Positions 1 through 9,886 of a stretch of 64,000 bases of DNA are shown piece by piece. The stretch comes from Erythrobacteraceae bacterium E2-1 Yellow Sea (lineage in GTDB: Bacteria > Pseudomonadota > Alphaproteobacteria > Sphingomonadales > Sphingomonadaceae), in NCBI GenBank assembly GCA_014983025.1, contig JADCLP010000009.1, positions 1 to 64,000 of the forward strand, written 5' to 3'. Position numbers and translations under genes: made by a program. Every line of letters begins with the position of its first letter. The first letter of the stretch is position 1. The notes under the pieces are model-generated. The model was given only the letters and a program-made list of their open reading frames with translations. It had not been told where the DNA came from and made no database searches.

Positions 1-75
1 AGCATTTCGCCAATGCTGCCTAATCCCCCAACTGGGTGACGCCGCGCGGCCGTGCCCCATGTTTGCAACAGAGCC
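1..75. mobile_element. End of an IS6-family insertion sequence (partial, runs off the left edge)
   Basis: Read on the minus strand, the 14 bases GGCTCTGTTGCAAA (62-75 on the plus strand as TTTGCAACAGAGCC) match the terminal inverted repeat style of the IS6/IS26/IS6100 family. They fall exactly where the porin reading frame stops looking like a porin, so position 75 is taken as the outer boundary. IS6 elements make 8-bp target duplications; the candidate half here would be CGATGAAG at 76-83. A short plus-strand frame ending HFANAA-stop (3-23) could be the transposase C-terminus, but that is a guess. Only about 61 internal bases are visible, so the exact element cannot be named. Confidence 0.72.
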
Positions 76-796
76 CGATGAAGTCCAGCGTATCCGGCAG
101 CGCACCAACATTGAAGAAAGTCGACCAGGTCTGGCCAATCGTCCAGCCATCATAGCTGACAATCGCATGGCGGATACGCGGGGTATAGGAATTGGTTGTC
201 CGCTCCCCATCACCCGGAGTTGCCATGAAATCCAGTTCGATCAGCGTGTTGACCGATTTGTCACCCACAGGCGTGGATGTCTTGATGTTGAAGCGGCTCT
301 GGCGGGCGCTGAAATCTGTGTCCCAGCCGCTGTCATTGCCAGCACCAACGGGGATGGTGCTGGGGATCAGGAAGTCACGCACGATGCTGTCATTGGCCAG
401 CTGGCCCGCACTGGTGCGCGAACTGATGGCATCAAACTTTACATAACCGCCGATAGAGATCGCGGTATCTCCCACATGGAAACCACTGCGATCTGATTTT
501 TCGACCTGTGCGAACCGGGCTTCAGTAGCAGCCTGTTGTTCTGCCAGTGCCTGGTTCTGGGCACGCGTTTCTGCAACAGCTGCACCCAATTGATTGACCG
601 CATCTGCCTGTGCCGTGGACGCCTGCTGATTTGCCATCTGATCTTGAAGTGCAGTGATCATGGCTTCCAGCCGGTCAAGCCGGGCATCCACCGATTCGTG
701 ATCATTAGCCTGTGCAGCGACCGGCATCAGCATGCTGGCAGCCAGCAGGCCCGCCATCATTTTACGCTGGTAATTACCTGATGAGATAATAGCCAC
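20..796 (-). pseudogene. DcaP-like outer membrane porin, 3' part removed by the IS insertion
   Basis: The N-terminus has a signal peptide (hydrophobic stretch to about residue 30, ending VAAQA), then a coiled-coil region of about 70 residues (LDRLEAMITALQDQM onward), then the start of a beta-barrel (GGYVKFDA, RQSRFNIKT, LIELDFM, GQTWSTFFN). This layout matches DcaP-family trimeric porins, which take up carboxylates and other small anions. The start is GTG at 796 behind a GGGAGGG ribosome site. Family similarity stops after TLDFIG, precisely at the IS6-type repeat, and the remaining residues (LCCKHGARPRG...) are IS sequence. About 240 native residues remain out of a family length of roughly 400 or more, so no complete barrel can form. 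It lies divergently beside acs, so it may once have been an acetate or organic-acid porin. Confidence 0.8.
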
Positions 797-835
797 GGAT
801 AATCCCTCCCATGTTTATTCTGGTTTCGGGAAAAT

Positions 836-852
836 CGCACCAAGTTGGTGCG
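836..852. promoter_or_regulatory. Perfect 17-bp palindrome between the porin and acs, candidate operator
   Basis: CGCACCAAGTTGGTGCG has 8-bp arms that are exact reverse complements around one central G. It lies 40 bp upstream of the porin start and about 120 bp upstream of the acs start, in a divergent promoter region. The neighbouring LuxR-type regulator CrbR is an obvious candidate binder, but I cannot match the site to a known motif. Confidence 0.5.
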
Positions 853-973
853 TAATCTATCAGCGGATCGTCTATACTACTAAGGTCGTAACGCCGTGAA
901 AGGCGGCTTAAGCTAAGTCGCCTGTGACATTTTACACCGTTATCAGACAGAAATTTCAAGGAGGGGATTCGTC

Positions 974-2923
974 ATGGCTGGCAATGACAATGTACAGGAA
1001 TGGGTCCGGCGCCCGGCTTCGGCTGGTGACGGCGCATCCTGCAGAGCAGAACAATATGATGAGATGTATGCGCGCAGCGTAGATGACCCTGATGGTTTCT
1101 GGGCAGAGCAGGCTGCGCGGCTCGAATGGTTCGAACAGCCGACCAAAGTCGCCAGCTGGAGCTTCGATCCGGTTGACATAAAATGGTTTGAAGATGGCAA
1201 GCTGAACATCTGCCACAATGCGGTGGACCGCCATGTTGCCGCAGGCAACGGGGACCGTGTTGCCCTGATCTTCGAGCCCGATTCGCCAGAAGATCCCGTC
1301 CGCACCATCACCTATGCCGAATTACAGGCAGAGGTTATCCGCATGGCCAATACGCTGAAGAAAATGGGCGTACAAAAGGGTGATCGGGTCACCATCTATC
1401 TGCCCATGATCCCAGAAGGCGCCTTCACCATGCTGGCCTGCGCCCGCATTGGCGCGGTGCACTCTGTCATTTTCGGCGGCTTCTCCCCCGATGCCATTGC
1501 CGGGCGAGTTGAAGACTGCAAAAGCGACTGGATCGTTACCGCCGATCAGGGCCTGCGCGGTTCAAAACGCGTGCCGCTGAAGGCCAATGTTGATGAAGCC
1601 TTGAAAAAGGTTTCAGCCAAGGCTGTGCTGGTCGTACGCCATACTGGCGGTGATGTCGCGATGACTGAAGGGCGTGATTTCTGGTATCACGAACTGTCTG
1701 AAAGTGTCTCTGGCGAATGCCCGTGTGAACCAATGAATGCGGAAGACCCGCTGTTCATCCTCTACACTTCAGGCTCCACCGGTAGCCCCAAGGGGGTCGT
1801 CCACACCACAGGCGGCTATTCGGTATGGACAGAAACCACCTTCCGTTATGTGTTCGATTATCGCCCCGGTGAAATCTATTGGTGCACTGCGGATATTGGC
1901 TGGGTCACAGGCCACAGCTATATCGTTTATGGCCCACTGCAGAACGGCGCGACATCGCTGATGTTCGAAGGTGTGCCCAGCTATCCCGATCATGACCGGT
2001 TCTGGGCCGTGTGCGAAAAACACAAGGTCAACATCTTCTATACTGCCCCCACCGCCATTCGCGCACTGATGCGAGAGGGTGACGAGAATGTGGCCAAGCA
2101 CGACCTTTCTACCTTGCGGGTCATGGGCAGCGTGGGCGAACCGATCAATCCGGAAGCCTGGCGCTGGTATCACGAACATGTCGGCGGCGGGAAAACCCCC
2201 ATTGTCGACACATGGTGGCAAACCGAAACAGGCGGCATCATGATCACCACGCTTCCCGGCGCACACGACATGAAGCCAGGCAGCGCAGGCAAGCCATTCT
2301 TCGGCGTCTGCCCGCAACTGGTCGATAATGACGGCAAAGTTCTTGAAGGCGCGACCGAGGGTAATCTGTGCATTACGCGCAGCTGGCCCGGCCAGTCCCG
2401 CACGGTTTATGGTGATCACGAACGTTTCATCCAGACCTATTTCAGTACCTATCGCGGCAAATATTTCACCGGCGATGGCTGCCGCCGTGATGCGGATGGC
2501 TATTACTGGATCACCGGCCGCGTGGACGATGTGATCAACGTATCCGGCCACCGCATGGGTACGGCAGAGGTGGAAAGCGCATTGGTGCTGCATGCCAAGG
2601 TTTCAGAAGCGGCCGTGGTCGGCTTCCCGCACGACATCAAGGGGCAGGGTATTTATTGCTATGTCACGCTGAATGCAGGCGAAGATCATTCTGACGATCT
2701 GATGGTCGAACTTCGGCAATGGGTCCGCAAGGAAATCGGCCCAATCGCCACGCCTGACCACCTGCACTTTACCCCCGGGCTGCCCAAAACCCGTTCGGGC
2801 AAGATCATGCGCCGCATTCTGCGCAAGATTGCCGAAAATGACTATGGTTCGCTAGGCGATACATCAACGCTGGCCGATCCCAGCATTGTTGACACGCTGA
2901 TCGAGGGGCGCAAGAACCGATGA
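974..2923 (+). CDS. acs: Acetyl-CoA synthetase (AMP-forming)
   Basis: Cytoplasmic enzyme that makes acetyl-CoA from acetate, ATP and CoA through an acetyl-AMP intermediate. The 649-residue length is the family norm. Visible landmarks are the AMP-binding P-loop-like motif [12 protein letters not shown] (about residues 260-271), the WWQTETGG motif near residue 412, the hinge region [20 protein letters not shown], and the C-terminal [14 protein letters not shown] with the lysine that acetyltransferases modify in this family. The start has a strong AAGGAGGGG ribosome site at 958-966. It is followed after 4 bases by the response regulator gene, so the two are probably cotranscribed. The setting with CrbS and ActP says its job is growth on acetate. 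Confidence 0.97.
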   Translation: MAGNDNVQEWVRRPASAGDGASCRAEQYDEMYARSVDDPDGFWAEQAARLEWFEQPTKVASWSFDPVDIKWFEDGKLNICHNAVDRHVAAGNGDRVALIFEPDSPEDPVRTITYAELQAEVIRMANTLKKMGVQKGDRVTIYLPMIPEGAFTMLACARIGAVHSVIFGGFSPDAIAGRVEDCKSDWIVTADQGLRGSKRVPLKANVDEALKKVSAKAVLVVRHTGGDVAMTEGRDFWYHELSESVSGECPCEPMNAEDPLFILYTSGSTGSPKGVVHTTGGYSVWTETTFRYVFDYRPGEIYWCTADIGWVTGHSYIVYGPLQNGATSLMFEGVPSYPDHDRFWAVCEKHKVNIFYTAPTAIRALMREGDENVAKHDLSTLRVMGSVGEPINPEAWRWYHEHVGGGKTPIVDTWWQTETGGIMITTLPGAHDMKPGSAGKPFFGVCPQLVDNDGKVLEGATEGNLCITRSWPGQSRTVYGDHERFIQTYFSTYRGKYFTGDGCRRDADGYYWITGRVDDVINVSGHRMGTAEVESALVLHAKVSEAAVVGFPHDIKGQGIYCYVTLNAGEDHSDDLMVELRQWVRKEIGPIATPDHLHFTPGLPKTRSGKIMRRILRKIAENDYGSLGDTSTLADPSIVDTLIEGRKNR

Positions 2924-2927
2924 CGAT

Positions 2928-3542
2928 ATGACCCGGCGAATAGTCATTGCTGATGACCACCCGCTTATGCGCGGCGCAATCCGTGCGGCGGTGGAAAAAG
3001 TGTGGCCTGACCACACGGTTACGGAAGTCAGCAATGCTGGGGATGCCAAATCGGAACTGGCACAGGGCGATGTGGAACTGACCACTCTCGACCTGCAAAT
3101 GTCTGACAGCAATGGGCTGACCGCCTTAATGGAAATGCGCAAACAGTATCCAGCGGTTCCCATTGTCGTCATTTCGGCCAGCGGTGACAATCGCGTGATT
3201 GCAGGGGCACAGGAATTTGGCGCATCCGGTTTTATCGCCAAAACCTCCTCACTTCAGGAAATGACAGATGCCCTGGCGCAGGTGCGCGATGGGGATCTGG
3301 TTTTCCCGGATGTTGAAGGTAGCGGCGACACTGCACTTTCCCGTCTCGCCAGCCTGACCCCTGCCCAAACGCGAATCCTGCGTTTCGTTTCAGAAGGCCT
3401 GCTGAACAAGCAGATCGCTTATGAGATGGATATTAGTGAAGCGACGGTAAAGGCGCATATTACCGCCATTTTCCGCAGGCTGGGGGTGACCAACCGCACG
3501 CAAGCAGTACTGGTCGCAAAAGAAATGGATCTGGGCGGCTGA
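2928..3542 (+). CDS. crbR: CrbR-type response regulator (REC + LuxR helix-turn-helix)
   Basis: 204 residues. The receiver domain (1-120) has the acidic pair D9/D10, the phospho-acceptor D55 in TLDLQM and a conserved lysine in FIAKTSS. A LuxR/NarL-type DNA-binding domain follows (about 140-204: LTPAQTRILRFVSEG, NKQIAYEMDISEATVKAHI). CrbR is known to activate acs under control of the sensor CrbS. Here it is directly downstream of acs and convergent with a CrbS-like sensor gene, which supports the assignment. The gene name is by context and architecture; other NarL-family regulators look alike in sequence. Confidence 0.85.
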   Translation: MTRRIVIADDHPLMRGAIRAAVEKVWPDHTVTEVSNAGDAKSELAQGDVELTTLDLQMSDSNGLTALMEMRKQYPAVPIVVISASGDNRVIAGAQEFGASGFIAKTSSLQEMTDALAQVRDGDLVFPDVEGSGDTALSRLASLTPAQTRILRFVSEGLLNKQIAYEMDISEATVKAHITAIFRRLGVTNRTQAVLVAKEMDLGG

Positions 3543-3566
3543 ACTGACTGCCCAGCAACCTTTGCA

Positions 3567-6500
3567 TTAGAGAATAGATCCGATCAGCGCCCGCATGGCG
3601 GCAGGATTGGCCGGCTTGATCAATCGCTGCGCATTGATGCTGTCTGCCGCGCGCTGTGTTTCATCCGTATCCTCTGCTGTCAGCAGGATGATGGGCGGCA
3701 GATCACCCAATTTCTGTGCCAGCATGGCGGCGGCGTGATCCCCTGTCAGACCATCATCCAGACGATAATCGAGAATGATGATGGCAGGGTTGCAATCGGT
3801 TGGCACCTGGTTGGGATGCTGCACGCCGATTGCATCAAAACCCCAGCGTCCCAGCAGGGCAACCAAGCCTTCGCAACTTGGTCGGTCATTATCAATGCAT
3901 AAAACCTGCGCACCATGCCGTCCCATCTTTGCAGGCATGGCGTCATCCACTTTGGGCGTTGCAGGTGCGGGCGCAACTGTTGGCATTTGCAAGGAGAAAC
4001 AGCTGCCTTTGCCGAGTGTAGAGGCGACCTTCACCTCTGTTCCCAGCATGGCGGTGATGCGCTTTACAATGGCCAGACCCAGGCCAAGCCCTTCCCCCTC
4101 TCCGCGACCATTCAGCCGGGTAAATTCTTCAAAAATACGGCCCAGATCTTCTTTTGCGATGCCACCGCCCTGATCCAGTACGAAAATCTGCACCGATTTG
4201 CCCCGGCGCTTGCCACCGATCAGAACCTTACCACTATCGGAATATCGCACCGCATTGGTCACAAGGTTCTGCAACACAGAAACAAACAGGCCGCGATCGG
4301 TTTCCACCCACAATCCGCATGGCTGAACCACCAGCGCCAGCCCCTTGGCCTCTGCCTGCACTTCAAATTCATTGCGGATTTCTGCGAAGGCCAGATCGAG
4401 CGAGAAACGCGTGGCGTTAACATCAATACGGCTGCCATCCAGCCGTGAGATATCCAGCAGGGCACGCAGCAGCCGGTCTGCTGTACGGATGGAACGATCA
4501 ATCTGTTCCAGCAGGCGCTGTTCGCGCGGGCGGCTATCGTCAATTTCTTCCCCCAACGCGCTGGCAAACAGCCGTGCTGCATTCATCGGTTGGACCAGAT
4601 CATGGCTGGCCGCGGCCAGAAAGCGCGTCTTGGACTTTGTCGCCGCCTCCAGCGCGGCATTGGTTTCGGTCAGCTGCTGAGTGCGTTCATACACCTTGGC
4701 TTCCAGCGCCTGTTCGGCCACGCGATCAGCTGTCACGTCAGAATAGCTGGTGACATAGCCGCCATTGGGGGCCTGATTGCCCAGCACGCGCAAAATACGG
4801 CCATCGCCCAATATCCGCTCCGTGCTGTGGCGCGTCCCGGCGCGTAAATGGTCCAGCCGCTTGGTGACCTCTGCCGCTACCGCATGTTCAGGTACGCCCA
4901 TATTGCGCATGTTGAAGCGGATCAGATCGGCAATCGGGCGGCCAACCTCCACCAGTTCTTCAGGCAGGTTGAACATTTCGACATAGCGCTGGTTCCACGC
5001 CACCAGGCGTTGTTCATTATCGACCACGGAAATGCCCTGGTCGATATTCTCAATCGCGATCTGCAGCAGCCCGGCGCCAAATTGCAGACGCTGGCTGGTT
5101 TCATCGAACATGGCGACGACCTGTTCCAGTGCCACCGGATCACCTTCCAGTGTAGACTGGATCAGTGCCCGTGCCGATGAACTGCCAATGATCGCGCTGA
5201 TCATCCTTTCGCTGGTATCGCGCAGAGCGAGATCAACTGGATCAGCCTCACTATAATTACGGCCTGTTTCGAGACGTAAATTATTGATCGCTTCGCGTGT
5301 GCGATCCTTGCCCACGAATTGTTCCAAAAGCAGGCGGAAATCAGCAACGCGTGTATTGGTCAGCAATTCATTCGGGCTTGGCAGTGCCGCATTGCGATCA
5401 ATGAAGGCAATTGCCTGCACCCGATCCGCAAGATTTTTCTCCCCGGTCAAAGAGAATACAATGAACAAAAGCAAATTGACCGCCAGGCTCAAAATGGTGC
5501 CGGATACCAGCACGTCGCTACCCAACAGAATCGGTACGGTTCCTGGGCCAACGACTGGTGCCGCCAGTAAAAACAGCCACGCAACAAAGCCACCGGTCAA
5601 TCCCGCGATCATTCCCAGCCGGTTGGCGCCACGCCAGGTAAATCCCAACAGCAAGCCAGGTGCAAACTGGGCAGCAGCAGCAAAGGCAATCTCACCCAAA
5701 CCCGCCAATGTCGACCCGCCGCCAACTGCACGCACATAGAAATACGCAAATGCCAGCAGGGCAATCACTGTGGTACGGCGGACCAGGATCAACGCCGGGC
5801 CAACAACATGTTTTTCACCGCGATTGCGCAGCCGTTCGCGGAAAAACAGGGGAACGATGAGATCATTCGTCACCATGCTGGACAGTGCAATACTGGTGAC
5901 AATGATCATGCCTGTTGAGGCAGAAAAGCCGCCAATAAAGGCCAGCAGGCCCAGCATGTGGCTATCATAGGCTATCGGCAAACTCAGCATCAGCATGTCG
6001 GCCGATGCCGTTGACGGCATCAGCAATTGGCCCGCCAAAACCACAGGCACCACCGCCGCGCAGATCAGCGCAAGATAGGTGGGGAACAGCCAGCGCATGG
6101 CGCCATGCAATTTGTCTTCCTGCGCCTCAACCACCAGCATGTGAAACTGGCGTGGCAGGCACAAAATAGCCATGGCACCCAGAAAGGTAAGCGTCAGGAA
6201 TCGACCATCAATCTGATTGAGTGAAAAGGTCAGGTCAGCGCTCGCTTTAATCTCCGAAAATGAGCTATCTGCCCACAACAGGCTGACCGCGAATCCCGCC
6301 ACCGCACCGATTGCCACAAACTTCACAACCGCTTCGAGCGCGATGGCCAGAACCATGCCGCGATTATGCTGGGTCAAGTCCAGGCGCCCAGTGCCAAACA
6401 ATACTGCGAAGGCCGCCATGCTGCCCGCAACTGCCAGCACAATTTCATCATCACGCAGATAATTGGTTAGTTCAGGTGACAGTGCGGCCAGCGTCTGGCT

Positions 6501-6917
6501 TACCGATTTCAGCTGCAATGCCATATATGGCAGCGCGCCGAACAGTGCGATCAGTGTGACCAGAGCTGCGACCCATGCGCTCTTGCCGTAACGTGCGGAA
6601 AGAAAATCCGCGATGGAAGTGGAATGTTGTGCCTTACCCACTTCCAGCACGCGACCGATGAAGCCGGGGAAAAACACGAACATGATGATCGGCCCAAGGT
6701 AAATCGGCAGAAATTGCAGGCCTGCATTCACGGCCGTGCCAACCGCGCCATAAAAGGTCCAGCTTGTGCAATAGACCGCCAAGCTTAGGCCAAAGATCAG
6801 TCGACGATGTCGGTTGGCGAAACCACTGACCGGATGGCGATCGCCCGCATGCGCCACCCAGAACAGCAGCGCCGCGTAAACTACTGCGACCAAAACCGGC
6901 ACGAACCATGATGACAT
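3567..6917 (-). CDS. crbS: CrbS-type hybrid sensor kinase with a sodium/solute symporter-like input domain
   Basis: About 1116 residues from the chosen ATG at 6917, which has an AAGGA site; an in-frame start at 6995 would add 26 residues unlike the family. Order of parts: about 13 membrane segments of the SSS fold (roughly 1-490), a linker of STAC type, a PAS domain (around LQIAIENIDQGISVVD), a coiled coil, a histidine kinase with H-box SHDLVQP, an ATPase domain (NLVTNAVRYSD, DQGGGI, GLGLGLAIV), and a C-terminal receiver domain (CIDND, IILDYRL). This is the CrbS layout, in which transport or binding of acetate-like solutes is thought to be coupled to kinase activity. It converges with crbR (24-base gap) and is read in the same direction as actP, 105 bp downstream of it. 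Confidence 0.9.
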   Translation of the reverse strand: MSSWFVPVLVAVVYAALLFWVAHAGDRHPVSGFANRHRRLIFGLSLAVYCTSWTFYGAVGTAVNAGLQFLPIYLGPIIMFVFFPGFIGRVLEVGKAQHSTSIADFLSARYGKSAWVAALVTLIALFGALPYMALQLKSVSQTLAALSPELTNYLRDDEIVLAVAGSMAAFAVLFGTGRLDLTQHNRGMVLAIALEAVVKFVAIGAVAGFAVSLLWADSSFSEIKASADLTFSLNQIDGRFLTLTFLGAMAILCLPRQFHMLVVEAQEDKLHGAMRWLFPTYLALICAAVVPVVLAGQLLMPSTASADMLMLSLPIAYDSHMLGLLAFIGGFSASTGMIIVTSIALSSMVTNDLIVPLFFRERLRNRGEKHVVGPALILVRRTTVIALLAFAYFYVRAVGGGSTLAGLGEIAFAAAAQFAPGLLLGFTWRGANRLGMIAGLTGGFVAWLFLLAAPVVGPGTVPILLGSDVLVSGTILSLAVNLLLFIVFSLTGEKNLADRVQAIAFIDRNAALPSPNELLTNTRVADFRLLLEQFVGKDRTREAINNLRLETGRNYSEADPVDLALRDTSERMISAIIGSSSARALIQSTLEGDPVALEQVVAMFDETSQRLQFGAGLLQIAIENIDQGISVVDNEQRLVAWNQRYVEMFNLPEELVEVGRPIADLIRFNMRNMGVPEHAVAAEVTKRLDHLRAGTRHSTERILGDGRILRVLGNQAPNGGYVTSYSDVTADRVAEQALEAKVYERTQQLTETNAALEAATKSKTRFLAAASHDLVQPMNAARLFASALGEEIDDSRPREQRLLEQIDRSIRTADRLLRALLDISRLDGSRIDVNATRFSLDLAFAEIRNEFEVQAEAKGLALVVQPCGLWVETDRGLFVSVLQNLVTNAVRYSDSGKVLIGGKRRGKSVQIFVLDQGGGIAKEDLGRIFEEFTRLNGRGEGEGLGLGLAIVKRITAMLGTEVKVASTLGKGSCFSLQMPTVAPAPATPKVDDAMPAKMGRHGAQVLCIDNDRPSCEGLVALLGRWGFDAIGVQHPNQVPTDCNPAIIILDYRLDDGLTGDHAAAMLAQKLGDLPPIILLTAEDTDETQRAADSINAQRLIKPANPAAMRALIGSIL

Positions 6918-6957
6918 GGCTAAGGCAATCCTTCCCTTGAATACCCAGCCTAGCGCG

Positions 6958-6993
6958 AAAAAAGAGCGGGGGCGACAGTTTCCTGCCGCCCCC
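6958..6993 (-). terminator. Rho-independent terminator after actP
   Basis: On the minus strand an 11-bp stem (6968-6978 pairing with 6983-6993, one G-U pair, four-base loop) is followed by a short spacer and six Ts (6958-6963). It lies 30 bases past the actP stop and just upstream of crbS, so crbS probably has its own promoter or depends on readthrough. Confidence 0.85.
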
Positions 6994-7022
6994 ACCGGAG
7001 ACCCCTCACTTCTTGGAGGAGA

Positions 7023-8801
7023 TTAGTGTGCGTGGGCCTCCCCGGCGCCGCGTGGCACACGGATCGATTCAACCAGATGATCTATTTCAACCGGCGGAGG
7101 TGCCGTCATCTTGGCCACCACGATGGCCACGATGAAGTTCAGGATCATCCCGACAACACCGATGCCTTCGGGCGAGATACCGAACAGCCAATTGTCCGCC
7201 ACGTTGAAGGCGGGATCCGCCACCAGCTTGAAGTAGAAGATGTATCCGAATGTGAACACCAGACCCACAATCATGCCGGCAATGGCACCTTCACGGTTCA
7301 TCCTCTTGGAGAAAATCCCCATGAAAATGGCCGGGAACAAAGATGCTGCCGCCAGACCGAAGGCAAAGGCCACAACCTGCGCCACCCAGCCCGGGGGGTA
7401 GATGCCCAGCCAGCCAGCCACGAAGATGGCCGCCGTTGCCGCAGCACGCGCCGCCAGCAATTCGGATTTTTCCGATATATCCGGTTTGAACGTGGACTTC
7501 AGCAAGTCATGACTGACCGCAGTCGAGATCACCAGCAGCAGACCTGCTGCCGTTGACAACGCCGCTGCCAGACCACCTGCAGCCACCAGCGCGATCACCC
7601 AACCAGGAAGGTTGGCGATTTCCGGATTGGCAAGCACCATGATGTCCTTATCGACATAGACTTCATTGGCATTGTCGGCGACGACTTCGTTGGACAGCAG
7701 CTGCTGACCCAGCGGGCCGGTTTCACCAGTGAATTCAGGTGCGCCGGCAAAGGCATCACCTTTTGCCACCTGCATCACGCCATCATCATTCTTGTCGACC
7801 CAGGCGATCAGCTTGTTGCGTTCCCAGTTGGTGAACCAGGCCGGTGCTTCCGTATAGGCCGTGTTATTGACCGTTTCATTGAAGTTGATGCGCGCGAATG
7901 CAGCAACAGCCGGTGCAGTCGTATAAAGCAGGGCGATGAAGATCAGCGCCCAGCCCGCCGACTTGCGAGCATCCGAAGCCTTCGGAACGGTGAAGAAGCG
8001 GACGATCACGTGCGGCAGACCGGCAGTACCGATCATCAGTGCTGCGGTGATGCAGAACACGTCAATCATCGACTTCGAACCGTCGGTGTATGCACCGAAA
8101 CCCATCATCTGAAGCGATTCATCCAGCTTTTGCAGGACATACATTCCAGACCCGTCATTCACCTCACTACCCAGTCCCAATTGCGGGATCGGATTGCCAG
8201 TGATGAGCAGGGAGATGAAGATTGCCGGCACCAGATAAGCGAAGATCAGCACGCAGTACTGCGCCACCTGGGTATAGGTGATGCCCTTCATCCCGCCGAG
8301 CACGGCGTAAACGAAGACGATTGCCATGCCAATGATCACGCCCAGCGTCACATCCACATCAAGGAAGCGTGAGAACACGATCCCCACGCCGCGCATCTGC
8401 CCGGCAATATAGGTGAAGCTGATGAAGATCAGGCAGATCACGGCCACCGTTCGAGCCAGCTTGGAATAGTAACGCGTCCCGATGAAATCAGGCACCGTGA
8501 ACTGGCCAAACTTGCGCAGATAGGGTGCCAGCAACAGCGCCAGCATCACGTAACCGCCGGTCCAGCCCATCAGATAGACCGAGCCATCATAACCCATGAA
8601 AGCAATCAGGCCGGCCATAGAGATGAACGACGCCGCGCTCATCCAGTCAGCCGCCGTTGCCATACCATTGACGATGGGATTCACCCCGCCGCCTGCGACA
8701 TAAAACTCTTTCGTCGAACCGGCACGCGTCCAGATTGCAATGCCGATATACAGCGCAAAGCTGATCCCGACGAAGAGATAAATCAGAGCTTGTGTTGACA
8801 T
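7023..8801 (-). CDS. actP: Sodium:solute symporter, large subunit of the ActP/VC_2705 type (acetate or short-chain carboxylate uptake)
   Basis: 592 residues, inner-membrane protein with about 13 membrane spans of the SSS family (TAADWMSAASFISMAGL and LPHVIVRFF are typical). Between spans lies a soluble loop with an EF-hand-like stretch (VDKNDDGVMQ, about residue 335), an insertion seen in the VC_2705 subfamily. The gene follows a DUF4212 gene by 10 bases, the standard partner of this subfamily. Next to acs and the CrbSR pair, the likely substrate is acetate with sodium co-transport. The substrate is inferred from context; pyruvate or propionate are possible. Confidence 0.9.
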   Translation of the reverse strand: MSTQALIYLFVGISFALYIGIAIWTRAGSTKEFYVAGGGVNPIVNGMATAADWMSAASFISMAGLIAFMGYDGSVYLMGWTGGYVMLALLLAPYLRKFGQFTVPDFIGTRYYSKLARTVAVICLIFISFTYIAGQMRGVGIVFSRFLDVDVTLGVIIGMAIVFVYAVLGGMKGITYTQVAQYCVLIFAYLVPAIFISLLITGNPIPQLGLGSEVNDGSGMYVLQKLDESLQMMGFGAYTDGSKSMIDVFCITAALMIGTAGLPHVIVRFFTVPKASDARKSAGWALIFIALLYTTAPAVAAFARINFNETVNNTAYTEAPAWFTNWERNKLIAWVDKNDDGVMQVAKGDAFAGAPEFTGETGPLGQQLLSNEVVADNANEVYVDKDIMVLANPEIANLPGWVIALVAAGGLAAALSTAAGLLLVISTAVSHDLLKSTFKPDISEKSELLAARAAATAAIFVAGWLGIYPPGWVAQVVAFAFGLAAASLFPAIFMGIFSKRMNREGAIAGMIVGLVFTFGYIFYFKLVADPAFNVADNWLFGISPEGIGVVGMILNFIVAIVVAKMTAPPPVEIDHLVESIRVPRGAGEAHAH

Positions 8802-8811
8802 GTGCCCCTCC

Positions 8812-9081
8812 TCAATCGTCGAGATCGTATTTGCGTTCGATCGCCTTCATCTTCGCTGTGTAATAGAAAATCAGCGCGATAAAGACGTAGATCGAACCCT
8901 GTTGGGCGAACCAGAAGCCAAGCGGGAAACCGCCGATCATGAACTGGTCCAGGAAATCACGGAACAGAATCCCGGCGCCGAATGACACCACGAACCAGAT
9001 TACCATGAGCGTGATAAGTAGGCGTATATTCTCTTTCCAATACGCGCCCGCCGAGCCGGTATTGGGATTTTCATCGGACAT
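8812..9081 (-). CDS. DUF4212 small membrane subunit of the symporter
   Basis: 89 residues with two membrane helices (about 19-40 and 55-77), the size and shape of the DUF4212 / Na_symport_sm family (YjcH-like in position). Members are nearly always encoded just upstream of an ActP-type symporter, as here, with 10 bases between them. The role is thought to be assembly or modulation of the transporter. It is the first gene of the transport unit. Confidence 0.93.
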   Translation of the reverse strand: MSDENPNTGSAGAYWKENIRLLITLMVIWFVVSFGAGILFRDFLDQFMIGGFPLGFWFAQQGSIYVFIALIFYYTAKMKAIERKYDLDD

Positions 9082-9114
9082 AATGGCGTCCTCCCCCTCC
9101 TAGGTGTACAGTAG

Positions 9115-9131
9115 CCGTGGGCACTCCACGG
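9115..9131. promoter_or_regulatory. Inverted repeat upstream of the DUF4212-actP unit
   Basis: CCGTGG-GCACT-CCACGG, 6-bp perfect arms around 5 bases, starts 34 bp upstream of the DUF4212 start. It could be an operator of the symporter unit, or a weak terminator hairpin. It is not similar in sequence to the palindrome in front of acs. Confidence 0.35.
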
Positions 9132-9192
9132 TCCATCTTTCAGCCTAGTGGGGCGCACAACGTTTTATAGCGCGACTTTCGTCTAATGGGGG

Positions 9193-9885
9193 TCAGCGGC
9201 GAATGACCTCGACCAACGGCGGGTCCTTGCGTGCGACATGCGTGAGTTGCGCCAGCAGCAATTCACCACATGCAACGGCATCGGTCAGCCCATCATGGGC
9301 GCGATATGGTGGAAGGCCATAGCGCCCGCGCAGTTTGCTCAATCTCAGGCCATCCTGAGCAAACTGGCGCGGAAACCACCGTGTTTCCAATTGCATAGTG
9401 CAGATGAAGGGCGCGACAAATCCTGTACCGTAAACCCGCTTGCAAGCTGCATCCAGAAAAGCGGATTCGATTTCGGCAAAATGCGCCACCAGTACCTTTC
9501 CCGCACAAGCCGCCAACACACCTGCCAGTGCTTCTTCCAAAGGCTTCGCAGCGGCCACTGCATCATCGGTTATCCGATGGACCACCACTGCGCCGGGATT
9601 AAGCGCTGCATCGGGACGAAAACGGATTCGCCGGGCACTGGAAGCGTGTATCGCGCATGTATCCATATCAGCAATGCCCGCTTCCAGCACTGCATGGCTG
9701 GCCGCATCAAGCCCATCTGTTTCCAGATCAATGGCTGCCATATCTATCTGAGAAATGGGCGCATCAAAATCAGGTAAATCTGCATGGTAGAAATCCAGCA
9801 GAGGCCCCTCTGGCGCATTCTTTGCGGCACGCTCAAATGCGCGCTTCAGCTTGCGCACAGGCCCGCCGAATAACTGACCTAGCAT
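9193..9885 (-). CDS. DnaQ-like 3'-5' exonuclease
   Basis: 230 residues. The DEDDh exonuclease signature is visible: IDLETDGLD (acidic pair, about residues 48-56) and the C-terminal HDGLTDAVACGELL. A related exonuclease is often found beside the CBS/DUF294 protein and ActP-type symporters in proteobacteria. The biological substrate in that setting is unknown; a nucleotide-signal or RNA/DNA end-trimming role has not been shown. The start lies next to the stop of the upstream CBS gene (one base between), so they are translationally linked. Confidence 0.85.
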   Translation of the reverse strand: MLGQLFGGPVRKLKRAFERAAKNAPEGPLLDFYHADLPDFDAPISQIDMAAIDLETDGLDAASHAVLEAGIADMDTCAIHASSARRIRFRPDAALNPGAVVVHRITDDAVAAAKPLEEALAGVLAACAGKVLVAHFAEIESAFLDAACKRVYGTGFVAPFICTMQLETRWFPRQFAQDGLRLSKLRGRYGLPPYRAHDGLTDAVACGELLLAQLTHVARKDPPLVEVIRR

Positions 9886-9886
9886 G

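Noticed and set aside
1769..2593. A 274-codon open frame opposite acs
   Set aside because: It is exactly antisense to a highly conserved enzyme, has no ribosome site, and shows no protein family pattern. Long antisense frames are common in GC-rich coding DNA.
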